Below, in pieces: positions 34,217-42,058 of a stretch of DNA of 45,468 nt. Below the pieces are notes generated by a model. That model worked only from the letters and a program-made list of their open reading frames with translations. It had not been told where the DNA came from and did no database searches. Within the stretch, counting starts at the first letter, position 1. The number at the start of each line of letters is the position of its first letter. Made by a program: the position numbers and the translations under genes. Source of the DNA: Deltaproteobacteria bacterium (lineage in GTDB: Bacteria > Myxococcota_A > UBA9160 > UBA6930); the NCBI GenBank assembly GCA_029261775.1, contig JAJDAR010000023.1, positions 1-45,468 of the forward strand, written 5' to 3'.

Positions 34217-35629
34217 ATGCGACCGGTCCCTTTTGCGCTCCTCCTGTCCGCCGCCCTGACGGCCGGCGCCACCTTGCCCGCGTTGGCGCAGGTGCGCTCG
34301 TCCGACCAGGAGCGCGAGTCGATCGAGCGAAGCTCGGAAACGGGCCGGGAGGCGCTCGAGGCCGCCCGCGAGGCCGAGCGACTGACCGCTTCGGGCGCGG
34401 GCGTGACCTACGCGGACGTCCTCGCGAACCCCGACGACGCCGCCCTGAACTATCGCTGGGCCAATGCCCAGGTCGCCCGCGGCGATCTGAAGGGCGCGGC
34501 CGCGACCCTCGAACGGATCCTCCTGCTCGCGCCCGAGCTCGCGCAGGTCCGGCTCTTTCGCGCGATCGTGCTCTACCGGCTCGACGATCTCGCCGGGGCC
34601 GAAACCGAGCTCGAAACCCTTCGGGAGACGCAGCTCACTCCGGAGCTGGCCGCGACCGCCGCCGACTACGCCCGCCGCATCGACCGCCGCCAGCAGCAGC
34701 TCCGCGGCTCCTTCAGCCTGTCGGGCGGCGCACAGTTCGACGACAACCGCACCTCATCGCCGCACTCGGACACGCTCTTGATCCGGGACTTCCGCTTCCA
34801 GCTCGGCGACGGCGCCACCGAAGACGACGACTACGCGTACCTCGCGATCGGCGACCTCTCCTTCGAGCGCGACGTCGGCGCACAGGAGCAGCACACCCTG
34901 TTCGGCCGGCTGACCTACTACAACGCCGAGCAGGAGAAGCTCGACCGCTTCGACGTGCGCTCCGCAGGCATGGACGTCGGTCTGCTCTACCGGACCCGTC
35001 CCATCGACTGGACCTTCAAGCTGTCGAGCAGTCTGGTGGACCTCTCCTCCGAGAAGTTCGTGCGTACCCTCGGCGGCGAGATCCGCGCCGAGCGGCGACT
35101 CTCGCCGACCACCCTCGGTCGCGCCCTCGCGCGGCTCGAGTACTTCGACTACGACGGCATCCCGGATTCGCCGCGCGCGTACCAGCGCACCGGCTTCGAG
35201 TCGACGCTGGGCAGCGAGCTCGAGTTCACGCTCTCACCGAGCCACCGGACCCTGCTGGCGCTCGGCGTGCGCAACCGCTCCGCGGACAAGCGCTTCTACA
35301 GCCACTACGGACCGACCGGAGGCATGCAGCACACCTGGCTGCCGGGCGGCGGGCAGTTCGTCGTGGCCGGCGCCACGCTCGACTGGAATCGCTACAAGGA
35401 CGCCCAGACCTTCCTCAGCACCAAGATCCGGCGCGAGCTGGAGGTGCGCTCGCGACTCCTCTACGGAGCGCCGCTGTCCTTCCTCTCGGCGGGCTTGCTC
35501 GGCGGCACGGTGGGAGACGTCGTGCTCTCGCTCACCGGCGAGTACCTGTGGGTCTCGTCGAACCTCCCGAACTTCACGTACGACAACCTCAAGCTGGGCT
35601 TCCTCGTGACGAAGCGCTGGGACTTCTGA
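34217..35629 (+). CDS. Slam-like (DUF560) outer-membrane protein: TPR domain plus beta barrel
   Basis: A 470-aa outer-membrane protein. Signal peptide 1-24 (ending LPALA), a helical linker, then TPR-like helices (about 60-150; NYRWANAQVARGDLKGAAATLERILLLAPELAQVRLFRAIVLYRL, in parts) ending in ADYARRIDRRQQQLRG, and a C-terminal barrel of amphipathic strands (about 165-470, starting SLSGGAQFDDNRTS and ending VTKRWDF with terminal Phe). Order, length and the YxxxIDRR / D-x-N transition match surface lipoprotein assembly modifiers, which move specific partner proteins to the cell surface. ATG with GGAG upstream. The next gene starts 1 nt after the stop, so the FecR proteins are its likely cargo. 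Confidence 0.75.
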   Translation: MRPVPFALLLSAALTAGATLPALAQVRSSDQERESIERSSETGREALEAAREAERLTASGAGVTYADVLANPDDAALNYRWANAQVARGDLKGAAATLERILLLAPELAQVRLFRAIVLYRLDDLAGAETELETLRETQLTPELAATAADYARRIDRRQQQLRGSFSLSGGAQFDDNRTSSPHSDTLLIRDFRFQLGDGATEDDDYAYLAIGDLSFERDVGAQEQHTLFGRLTYYNAEQEKLDRFDVRSAGMDVGLLYRTRPIDWTFKLSSSLVDLSSEKFVRTLGGEIRAERRLSPTTLGRALARLEYFDYDGIPDSPRAYQRTGFESTLGSELEFTLSPSHRTLLALGVRNRSADKRFYSHYGPTGGMQHTWLPGGGQFVVAGATLDWNRYKDAQTFLSTKIRRELEVRSRLLYGAPLSFLSAGLLGGTVGDVVLSLTGEYLWVSSNLPNFTYDNLKLGFLVTKRWDF

Positions 35630-35630
35630 G

Positions 35631-37043
35631 GTGCGACTCCGCCTGCTGGCGCTGGTGGGCTGCTGGCTGGCCCTGCCGGGCTCTGCGGGGGCCGCCGTCC
35701 AGGCGGGCGTCGCCGCAGCGGTCCGCGGCGCCGTGACCCTCGACCGCGGCGCGGTCGTCGGCCAGCAGGTGTCGAGCGGCGATCCGATCCGCCTGGGAGA
35801 CGTCCTCCAGACGGGCGCCGACGGCGGCATGCAGGTGCTGCTGCTCGACGAGACCGTCTTCACGCTCGGCGCGAGCAGTCGCCTGGTGATCGACGAGTTC
35901 GTCTATGCCCCCGACGGGCGGGAGGGTCGGCTCGGCGCACGGCTGGTGAAGGGCGCCTTCCGCTTCGTCACGGGACGGGTCGCGGACGATCACCCCGAGA
36001 ACGTCGAGCTGAAGCTTCCCAACGGAACGATCGGCATCCGCGGCACGGTCGCGGAGGCCGTGGTCGAGGGGGACCACAGCCGCGTCCTGCTCGTCGGCCC
36101 CGGCCCCACCAACGACGCCTCGGAGCGGGTCGGCGCCCTGCTCGTCCGTGCCGGGGGAATCACGCGCGAGCTGCTCACCCCGGGCTTCGAGGTCGTGATC
36201 GGCGCCGATCACATCCCCTCGCTGCCCGCGCGGATCGAGTCGCCGCTTCCCTTTTCCTCCCCGTCGCCTGAGGCGGAGCGACCCGCCCAGCCTCCGACAG
36301 CGCCCACCCGGCCGGCCCAGGCCGTGCTGCCGGCGGCCTCCCCAGACACCGACCCGGCGGGATCGACGCGCGCTGCGGGAATCCCGCGCGCCGTGGCGCG
36401 ACTCGCGGCCGTGCGGCGCGCCGTCGAGGCGGAGACCTCCACCACCGAATCCGAGCAGTCGGGATCGGCCCCACGCAAGCTGGGCACGGCGAATCTGGTC
36501 CCGGGCCAGAAGGGCTTCGACCTGGGCCTGCTGCTGGAGAAGGGACAGATCGATCCCTCCATCCTGCTGCCCCCCGCCGGTCTGCCCGACGCCAACACGC
36601 CGAGGTCCCACCTGGCGGCCGTCGCGAGCTTCTTCCCGGGCCGCTTCGAGTGGCGTTTCGACGACAAGCCTTTCAACGGCGGAAACGTCGCGGGGCGCTT
36701 CGACCTGAACGTGGTGATCGACTTCGGCAACGAGGTCGTGGCGATGGGCTTCGGGGATCTGGTCTCGGCCGCCTTCCTGACCAACGGCTCCGGAAAGCCG
36801 GTGTTCGACGTGCGTTCCTTTGCGGGCGGAGGCTCGAACGACGCGGTCTTCTTCATGGGCGGCACCTACGACGAGCCCGGGATCGCCTGCGGAACGGGCT
36901 GCGACGTCGACCTCGTGACCCGGTTCCTGAATCGCAACGGCAACGTCGCGAGCCACGCCGACTTCGTCCTCCAGGTCCAGGCGCCGGGCAAGACCGGCGT
37001 CTTCCAAAGCAGTGAAACCCCCGTCCTCCAGGTGATTCCGTGA
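35631..37043 (+). CDS. FecR-domain secreted protein, first of a tandem pair
   Basis: A 470-aa exported protein: signal peptide (1-20), a FecR domain (about 22-170; VAAAVRGAVTLDRGAVVG, DVLQTGADGGMQVLLLDETVFTLG, SRLVIDEFVY, NGTIGIRGTVAEAVV), a Pro/Ala-rich linker (about 195-270), and a C-terminal domain (about 320-470) with GRFDLNVVIDFGN and CGTGCDVDLVTRFLNRN. There is no membrane helix or anti-sigma region and no sigma factor gene nearby, so it is not an ordinary FecR signalling protein; it should be outside the inner membrane. The start GTG lies 1 nt after the Slam-like stop. Its paralog follows at 37040. Confidence 0.88.
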   Translation: MRLRLLALVGCWLALPGSAGAAVQAGVAAAVRGAVTLDRGAVVGQQVSSGDPIRLGDVLQTGADGGMQVLLLDETVFTLGASSRLVIDEFVYAPDGREGRLGARLVKGAFRFVTGRVADDHPENVELKLPNGTIGIRGTVAEAVVEGDHSRVLLVGPGPTNDASERVGALLVRAGGITRELLTPGFEVVIGADHIPSLPARIESPLPFSSPSPEAERPAQPPTAPTRPAQAVLPAASPDTDPAGSTRAAGIPRAVARLAAVRRAVEAETSTTESEQSGSAPRKLGTANLVPGQKGFDLGLLLEKGQIDPSILLPPAGLPDANTPRSHLAAVASFFPGRFEWRFDDKPFNGGNVAGRFDLNVVIDFGNEVVAMGFGDLVSAAFLTNGSGKPVFDVRSFAGGGSNDAVFFMGGTYDEPGIACGTGCDVDLVTRFLNRNGNVASHADFVLQVQAPGKTGVFQSSETPVLQVIP

Positions 37044-38374
37044 CGCCTCGACTCCTCCGCCTCGTCCTCCTCCTCGCCGTGCTCGGACCGGGCGCCGGCT
37101 ACGCAGGCGTTCCCGCCGGCGTGGCCGCCGCCGTCCGCGGGTCGGTCTCCCTGGACCGGGCTCCCGAGATCGGGCGCCGCGTGGCGAGCGGCGATTCGAT
37201 CCACCTCGGGGACATCCTGCAGACGGGCCCGAAGGGGGGCATGCAGCTCCTGCTGCTCGACGAGACGGTCTTCACCCTGGGACCGGACAGCCGCCTGGTG
37301 ATCGACGAGTTCGTCTACGACCCGGGCCAGCACGGTGGCAAGATGCAGGTCCGACTGGCGAAGGGCGTGTTCCGCTTCGTCACCGGCAAGATCGCCCGGG
37401 ACGAGCCCGAGAACGTGGACCTCGAGCTGCCGGTCGGCAGCATCGGCATTCGCGGCACGATCGGCGGTGCACGGGTCGGAGCGCAGGAGAGCGTCGTCGC
37501 GCTGCTCGGACCCGGACCGCTGAACGACGCGGACGAGCGCATCGGCGGGCTCGTGGTGCGGACGCCGGGCGGGGAGCGCGAGATCGTGACCCCCGGATGG
37601 GCGGTCACGATCTCGGGCGCGGGGCCTCCCTCGGTCCCCTTCCACGCGGGACCGGGCGGCTTCCTTCCACCCGCACCGCCGCAAGCACCCGGCCCTCCGC
37701 CGGGCTCCCGCCCTGCGCCTGCGGGATCGGATGGATCGGGCCTCGATCCCGAAGAGTCGGCAGGAGCGGTTCGCGCCGGCGGCCTGGTGGCCGGCCGCAC
37801 GCCCCGCCAGGTGGCCCGCCAGGGGGCCGCGCTCGAGGGACTCGACCCGTCGGGGCTCCGCACGCCGGACGAGCAGAACCTCCAGACCTTCGTGCCCGAG
37901 TTTGCGGGCCAGGGCCTGAACTTCCCGGACGGGATCACCCGCGTCGTCGAGCTGGTCCAGTACTCGAACCAGTTCCAGGGCTCGCTGCACTGGGAGATCA
38001 AGGGCGCCCTGCTGAACACGCCCCCGACCGGCATCTTCGATGCCGAGGTCATCGTCGACTTCGCCAAGCGCGACGTCGGCTTCAAGTTCGAGAAATTCAA
38101 CTCCCTGACCTTCGTGACCAGCGGAATGGGCGCGCCCCTGGCCGTGGCCAGGCCCTTTGCCTCCGGATCGAACGGCAACGCGGACTTCGTCCTCACGGGC
38201 CAATACATCGAGCCCTCGGGATGCGTCCCCTGCAACGTCACGTTGAACTCGCGCTTCTCCAACCGGAACAACCAGCCGGCGCGCGAGGGAGACTTCTTCA
38301 TCGTGATCTCGAATGGCGGAACGGTGGCGACCTCCGGTCCCTTCAAGGGGCCGCCGACTCTCATCATGCCATGA
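37040..38374 (+). CDS. FecR-domain secreted protein, second of a tandem pair
   Basis: A 444-aa paralog of the preceding gene, clearly from a tandem duplication: long stretches of the FecR domain are near-identical at DNA level (the SRLVIDEFVY region). Signal peptide 1-22, FecR domain about 24-170 (GDILQTGPKGGMQLLLLDETVFTLG, GSIGIRGTIGGA), Pro-rich linker (about 200-240), and a C-terminal domain (about 300-444) with GIFDAEVIVDFAK and CVPCNVTLNSRFSNRN. The C-terminal domain is more diverged than the FecR domain, as for a part in contact with different ligands. GTG start overlapping the previous stop (GTGA). Confidence 0.88.
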   Translation: MTPRLLRLVLLLAVLGPGAGYAGVPAGVAAAVRGSVSLDRAPEIGRRVASGDSIHLGDILQTGPKGGMQLLLLDETVFTLGPDSRLVIDEFVYDPGQHGGKMQVRLAKGVFRFVTGKIARDEPENVDLELPVGSIGIRGTIGGARVGAQESVVALLGPGPLNDADERIGGLVVRTPGGEREIVTPGWAVTISGAGPPSVPFHAGPGGFLPPAPPQAPGPPPGSRPAPAGSDGSGLDPEESAGAVRAGGLVAGRTPRQVARQGAALEGLDPSGLRTPDEQNLQTFVPEFAGQGLNFPDGITRVVELVQYSNQFQGSLHWEIKGALLNTPPTGIFDAEVIVDFAKRDVGFKFEKFNSLTFVTSGMGAPLAVARPFASGSNGNADFVLTGQYIEPSGCVPCNVTLNSRFSNRNNQPAREGDFFIVISNGGTVATSGPFKGPPTLIMP

Positions 38375-38406
38375 GCCGATTGCGCCGCCGGCGCGGCTGA
38401 TCGACC

Positions 38407-38426
38407 CTCTCCTCTCCGGAGGAGGG
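38407..38426 (+). promoter_or_regulatory. Hairpin that hides the Shine-Dalgarno of the alpha/beta hydrolase gene
   Basis: CTCTCCTC (38407-38414), loop TCCG, GAGGAGGG (38419-38426): eight pairs including one T-G wobble. The right arm is the ribosome binding site GGAGGAGG, 6 nt before the GTG at 38433. Folding would block initiation unless opened by a factor or heat, or it could also end the FecR transcript. Confidence 0.45.
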
Positions 38427-38432
38427 ATCGTC

Positions 38433-39356
38433 GTGCGCAAGTTCCTGGTTCTGTTCGTGATCGCGATTGCGGTGCTGCTGGTGGTCCCGCCGCTCTGGTT
38501 CACCCTTTCGCCGGCCGAGTCGCCGGATCTGCCGCCGGCCGGACGCCAGGTCGAGATCGGCGGCGGTCAGCCCATCCACGTCCTGGAGCAGGGTGCCGGA
38601 CCGCCGGTGGTGCTGCTTCACGGTCTGCCGGGCACCGCGTACGACTGGCAGCTGCTCTCGAAGGAGCTGGCCGACCGGGGCTTCCGCGCGATCGCCATCG
38701 ATCGGGCCGGGTACGGTCACTCGGACCCGCGACCCGCCGACACGCGGCACACCGTGGAGCGGAATGCCGAGGAGCTGATCGCGACGCTCGATGCCCTGGG
38801 CCTCGACCGTGTCAGCCTGGTCGGCTGGTCCTACGGCGGCGTGGTCGCGATGTTTGCCGGCGAGGACCACCCCACCCGGTTCGACCACCTGGTGCTCGTC
38901 GGCACGGGAGGACCGGACTCCGCGGAGGCGCGCCCGCCCGAGCCGCCGGGCTTCATGCGCTTCCTGTACTCGGACCCCGTGCTCGCCTGGCGCAGCCGGG
39001 TGCCCCCGGTGGGCCGCGCCTTGATCGAAGCGATCAGTCGCACGGCCTACAGCGATCAGCCGATGCCGGCCTGGTGGCTGCCTCTCGTGCAGGCGAACTT
39101 CGCGCGCCGCGCGACGCTGCTGACCTATCGGGGCGAGATGTTCACGATCGAGGGCGAGTTCGATCCCTCGGCGATCCGCATTCCGACGCTGATCCTCCAT
39201 GGCGACGACGACCGGCTCGCCCCCGTCGCGATCGCGAACTACCTGGGTGGCGTCATCCCCGAGGCGAAGCTGCAGATCGTTCCCGGCGGGAGCCACATGC
39301 TGCCGGTCGTCGAGGCGAGGGTGGTGGCCGACGCGATCGCCGCGTTCGTGCGTTAG
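38433..39356 (+). CDS. Membrane-anchored alpha/beta hydrolase
   Basis: A 307-aa alpha/beta-hydrolase with an N-terminal signal-anchor helix (3-25), so the enzyme is in the periplasm or tethered to the membrane. Catalytic triad: nucleophile S133 in GWSYGG, D260 in HGDDDRLAP, H288 in GGSHML; oxyanion region HGLPG at 63-67. A cap region lies at about 160-240. The substrate is unknown; esters or lactones are typical. GTG start with a very strong GGAGGAGG. It ends in a 3-nt overlap with the convergent methyltransferase stop. Confidence 0.9.
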   Translation: MRKFLVLFVIAIAVLLVVPPLWFTLSPAESPDLPPAGRQVEIGGGQPIHVLEQGAGPPVVLLHGLPGTAYDWQLLSKELADRGFRAIAIDRAGYGHSDPRPADTRHTVERNAEELIATLDALGLDRVSLVGWSYGGVVAMFAGEDHPTRFDHLVLVGTGGPDSAEARPPEPPGFMRFLYSDPVLAWRSRVPPVGRALIEAISRTAYSDQPMPAWWLPLVQANFARRATLLTYRGEMFTIEGEFDPSAIRIPTLILHGDDDRLAPVAIANYLGGVIPEAKLQIVPGGSHMLPVVEARVVADAIAAFVR

Positions 39357-40081
39357 GTCCGCGGGCCGTTCTCGATCGGCCGGGGTCGCCGCCCGAAGAC
39401 GAAGAAGGTCGTCCGCAGACCGACCTGTGCGTAGAGCCAGGCCAGCGCGTGGAGCTTGGCGCCCTTCCGGTGGTTGGGGTGCTCCGCGACCAGCGCGAGA
39501 TGGTGTTGCCGTCCCAGCGCCTCGAGGGCCGCCCGCGCCCGCGCCATGTGGTGCACGATCAGCAGTCCGTCGTCGGCGAGCCAGTCCTGTGAGGCCCGCT
39601 CGAAGAGCCGCGGGGTGAAGCCCGGCGCGCTCGCCCAGCGGCGCTCGACGCCCGCCAGATCGGCCTCGGAGAAGGGAGGCCCACAGAGCACGACGCCGAA
39701 GCACCGGCCGAGCTCCAGGCTCGCCGCATCGCCCTGCCGAGCCTCGAGGTTCCGGATCCCGAGGCGCTCCGCGTTGAGACGCGTGCTCCGCACGGCGGCG
39801 GGATTCACGTCGATCGCGAGCACGGAGGCACTGCGCGGCGCGGCCGCCAGACCGAGCACCCCGGAGCCGCATCCCACGTCGAGAACGTCGCGACCCGTTG
39901 GAACGTGTGGAGCGACCCGCACCTCGTTCTGGATCGGCTTGTAGACGCTCGGCTCCACGCGCAGTCGCATGCCGTCGAGCTCGATCCACGGCGAGAGCCG
40001 GTTCAACAGCGCCGCCCAGCGGTAGTAGGCCGCGATCAGCCAGCTGGGAAAGGACGGGAGGAGATCGGGGCCCGATTCCAT
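39353..40081 (-). CDS. Class I SAM-dependent methyltransferase (RsmC/PrmC-like small domain)
   Basis: A 242-aa methyltransferase. The SAM-binding motif I is VLDVGCGSG (66-74), followed by VLAIDVNPAAV (motif II), and CGPPF at 133-137 corresponds to the NPPF/NPPY motif of N-methyltransferases acting on RNA bases or glutamine amides. The Arg-rich N-terminal part includes YKPIQNEVRVAPHVPTG. Substrate could be rRNA or protein; Cys in place of Asn in the CGPPF motif argues against a standard glutamine/adenine N6 methylase. ATG with TAGTCT exactly 6 nt before it and no Shine-Dalgarno. Converges on the alpha/beta hydrolase: the TAA and TAG stops overlap. Confidence 0.85.
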   Translation of the reverse strand: MESGPDLLPSFPSWLIAAYYRWAALLNRLSPWIELDGMRLRVEPSVYKPIQNEVRVAPHVPTGRDVLDVGCGSGVLGLAAAPRSASVLAIDVNPAAVRSTRLNAERLGIRNLEARQGDAASLELGRCFGVVLCGPPFSEADLAGVERRWASAPGFTPRLFERASQDWLADDGLLIVHHMARARAALEALGRQHHLALVAEHPNHRKGAKLHALAWLYAQVGLRTTFFVFGRRPRPIENGPRT

Positions 40082-40087
40082 GGCGAG

Positions 40088-40093
40088 AGACTA
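40088..40093 (-). promoter_or_regulatory. -10-like box TAGTCT, 6 nt before the methyltransferase start
   Basis: On the minus strand TAGTCT, CTCGCC, then the ATG at 40081. Leaderless geometry as at 3504, 8990, 31793 and 42047. Confidence 0.5.
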
Positions 40094-40116
40094 GCTTCGG
40101 ACGCGGGAGCCTTCGG

Positions 40117-40140
40117 TACCCTCCCGGTTCATCCGGGAGG
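40117..40140 (+). promoter_or_regulatory. -10-like box and inverted repeat over the M20 peptidase translation start region
   Basis: TACCCT (40117-40122) is a -10-like box 23 nt before the ATG, giving a short leader with GGGAGG (40135-40140) at normal spacing. An 8-bp perfect inverted repeat, CCTCCCGG-TTCAT-CCGGGAGG, covers 40120-40140. If transcription starts near 40129 the left arm is not in the RNA, so the repeat more likely acts in DNA (operator) than as a hairpin. Confidence 0.4.
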
Positions 40141-40145
40141 AATCC

Positions 40146-41582
40146 ATGCGCCGTCCTTCGTTCCCGCCCCTGATCGCCCTGACGATCCTTTTGGGCACTG
40201 CGCCTGCGAGCGTGCTGGCCACTGCGCCTGCGAGCGCAGAGCCGGTGGTCGCGAGGGAGGTCGCCGAGCGGCTGGCTGCGGCGATCCGCTTCCCGACCGT
40301 GAGCCATCAGGACCCCGAGCAGTTCGATGGGGCGCCCTTCGATGCACTGCTCGACTACCTGGCAGAAACCTATCCCCGCACCCATGCACTCCAGGTCGAG
40401 CGGGTGAATCGGCACAGCCTGCTGATCGAATGGCCGGGCAGCGACGCCAGCCTGCCCCCGGCACTCTTCATGTCCCACCTCGACGTGGTGCCGGTCGAGC
40501 TTGCCGCTGCCGAGGGTTGGACCCATCCGCCCTTCGCGGGAGTGATCGCCGACGGCTTCGTCTGGGGCCGCGGGGCCCTCGACGTGAAGAACGGCGTGAT
40601 CCTGTGGCTCGAGGCCGCCGAACGTCTGCTCGCATCCGGCTTCACGCCACAGCGCAGCCTGTTCTTCGCCTTCGGCCACGACGAGGAGATCGGAGGCGAG
40701 GCCGGGGCGGCGAAGATCGCCGCCCGCCTGAAGGAGAAGGGACTCCACTTCGCCTTCCTCGTCGACGAGGGCGGCTTCATCTCCGAGGATCTCGGCCTCG
40801 TGCCCGGCCGACGCGTCGCGCAGATCAACACGGCCGAGAAGACCTACTTCACGATCCAGATCACGGCGCGGGGCGAGGGCGGCCACTCCTCGACCCCGCC
40901 CCCGCACACGGCCGTCGGCAAGCTCGCCACGGCGATCCATCGGCTCGAGGCGAATCCGCTGCCCCTGCGGTTGACCCGACCCGTGCGCGACCTGCTCGAG
41001 GCGCTCGCTCCGCATGTGCCGACCGGCCGACGCCTCGCGCTCGGCAACCTCTGGCTCACGGCGCCCTTCGTGATCCGGAGCATGGCGGAGGACCCCTTCC
41101 AGGCGGCCCTCCTGCGCACGACCACAGCCGTCACGATGGTCGAGGGGGGGGTCAAGGAGAACGTCGTTCCGAAGCACGCGAGCGCGACCGTGAACTTCCG
41201 GATCCTGCCCGGCGAGACTCCGGACGACGTCCTCGACCACGTGCGACGCACCATCGCCGACCCGGAGATCGAGATCTCCCACACCGAGTGGTCGGCAGCA
41301 CCCCGGCCCGGACGGGTGACCGGCCTGGGGTATGGCGTGCTGCAGGACGCGGTCGAGGCGGTCCATCCCGACGTCGTGGTCGTCCCCGGCATGCTGATGG
41401 GCGCCACCGACACCCGCCACTTCGCGGATCTCGTGGAGGACGCCTACCGGTTCATCGGCAACAGCGTCACGCGCGCCCAGGTCACCGGCTTCCACGGCAC
41501 CGACGAGCGGATCGGCGTCGACTCGATGGGCGACGGCGTGCGCGTGCACGAGGAGATCCTGCGCCGCGCCGGCACGCCCTAG
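40146..41582 (+). CDS. M20 family metallopeptidase (PM20D1/CPS1-like), exported
   Basis: A 478-aa exported di-zinc amidohydrolase. After the signal peptide (about 1-32) the zinc site is complete: H111 and D113 in SHLDVVPV, D146 in GRGALDVKNG, E180-E181 in GHDEEIGG, a later Asp in the MGATDTRHF block, and the final His in TGFHGTDERI. The dimerisation domain sits in the middle. The closest family look is carboxypeptidase S / PM20D1, which hydrolyses or makes N-acyl amino acids. Fits with an acyl-amide theme also seen in the acylase at 22807. The signal peptide contains an 8-residue duplication (TAPASVLA / TAPASAEP). Confidence 0.92.
   Translation: MRRPSFPPLIALTILLGTAPASVLATAPASAEPVVAREVAERLAAAIRFPTVSHQDPEQFDGAPFDALLDYLAETYPRTHALQVERVNRHSLLIEWPGSDASLPPALFMSHLDVVPVELAAAEGWTHPPFAGVIADGFVWGRGALDVKNGVILWLEAAERLLASGFTPQRSLFFAFGHDEEIGGEAGAAKIAARLKEKGLHFAFLVDEGGFISEDLGLVPGRRVAQINTAEKTYFTIQITARGEGGHSSTPPPHTAVGKLATAIHRLEANPLPLRLTRPVRDLLEALAPHVPTGRRLALGNLWLTAPFVIRSMAEDPFQAALLRTTTAVTMVEGGVKENVVPKHASATVNFRILPGETPDDVLDHVRRTIADPEIEISHTEWSAAPRPGRVTGLGYGVLQDAVEAVHPDVVVVPGMLMGATDTRHFADLVEDAYRFIGNSVTRAQVTGFHGTDERIGVDSMGDGVRVHEEILRRAGTP
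40196..40236 (+). repeat. 24-bp in-frame tandem duplication in the M20 peptidase signal peptide
   Basis: CACTGCGCCTGCGAGCG occurs at 40196-40212 and again at 40220-40236, a 24-bp period. It adds eight residues at the signal-peptide cleavage region. Confidence 0.85.
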
Positions 41583-41613
41583 CCACCCCGCAGGTTCCGG
41601 CGCAGGCCGGGGC

Positions 41614-41630
41614 CGGTTGTGTTACAACCG
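41614..41630. promoter_or_regulatory. 17-bp palindrome CGGTTGT-GTT-ACAACCG before the small membrane protein
   Basis: A perfect 7-bp inverted repeat with a 3-bp centre, ending 5 nt before the ATG at 41636. No Shine-Dalgarno lies between it and the start. It could be an operator overlapping a -10 region (TACAAC at 41623-41628) or an RNA hairpin. Confidence 0.4.
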
Positions 41631-41635
41631 ACGCC

Positions 41636-42049
41636 ATGGTCAGGGCCTACAGGATCCTGTGTGGCGTGCTCGGCGTGGCCTTCGTGGTCTTCGGCCTGGG
41701 CGCCTTCGTCTCCTTCTTCGGCTTTCACGCACCGGGCAGCGCCGGCCTCGGCGAGCCGCTGCCCGTCGGACCCAACGGCGTGTACTTCGTGGCGTTCACC
41801 GGCAGCTGTCTGGTCGGATGGGGTGGCTGCCTGCTGGGAGCTGCGCGCCGACCCGAGGCCGCGCCCTGGATCGCCACGGCCACGGCCACCGGCCTGGTCC
41901 TGAACGCCGTGTACCGGATCTTCGTCTGGATTCTGGGCGACTATCACGCTCTCGGGAACCTGCCGCGCGTCGAGGCGGGGCTGTTCCTGCTGCTGGCCCT
42001 GGCCCTGCTCTGGCTCCGACCCCCTGCCAGCGCAGCGAAGGCGTCCTAG
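41636..42049 (+). CDS. Small four-helix membrane protein (DUF4345-like size), function unknown
   Basis: A 137-aa integral membrane protein with four helices (about 8-28, 48-70, 77-95 and 112-130), short loops and a basic N-terminus (MVRAYRIL). Layout and length recall small uncharacterised membrane proteins such as the DUF4345 group, but I cannot make a firm match. It lacks a Shine-Dalgarno and is preceded by the palindrome at 41614-41630. The selenoprotein gene begins 9 nt after its stop, so the pair may be co-expressed. Confidence 0.75.
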   Translation: MVRAYRILCGVLGVAFVVFGLGAFVSFFGFHAPGSAGLGEPLPVGPNGVYFVAFTGSCLVGWGGCLLGAARRPEAAPWIATATATGLVLNAVYRIFVWILGDYHALGNLPRVEAGLFLLLALALLWLRPPASAAKAS

Positions 42050-42057
42050 GCTTTCGC
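42035..42057 (+). other. Hairpin spanning the stop of the small membrane protein and the selenoprotein start
   Basis: GCGAAGGC (42035-42042) pairs with GCTTTCGC (42050-42057), eight pairs with one G-T wobble and loop GTCCTAG. It ends 1 nt before the ATG at 42059 and contains the TAG stop of the upstream gene. Relevant only if the two genes share a transcript. Confidence 0.35.
42047..42052 (+). promoter_or_regulatory. -10-like box TAGGCT, 6 nt before the selenoprotein start
   Basis: TAGGCT, TTCGCG, then the ATG at 42059; no Shine-Dalgarno. Its TAG is also the stop codon of the upstream gene, so chance is a greater worry here than at the four other sites. Confidence 0.35.
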
Positions 42058-42058
42058 G

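Noticed and set aside
39353-39356. Overlapping convergent stop codons (TAG and TAA share three bases)
   Set aside because: Curious but common in compact genomes; no functional claim is justified.
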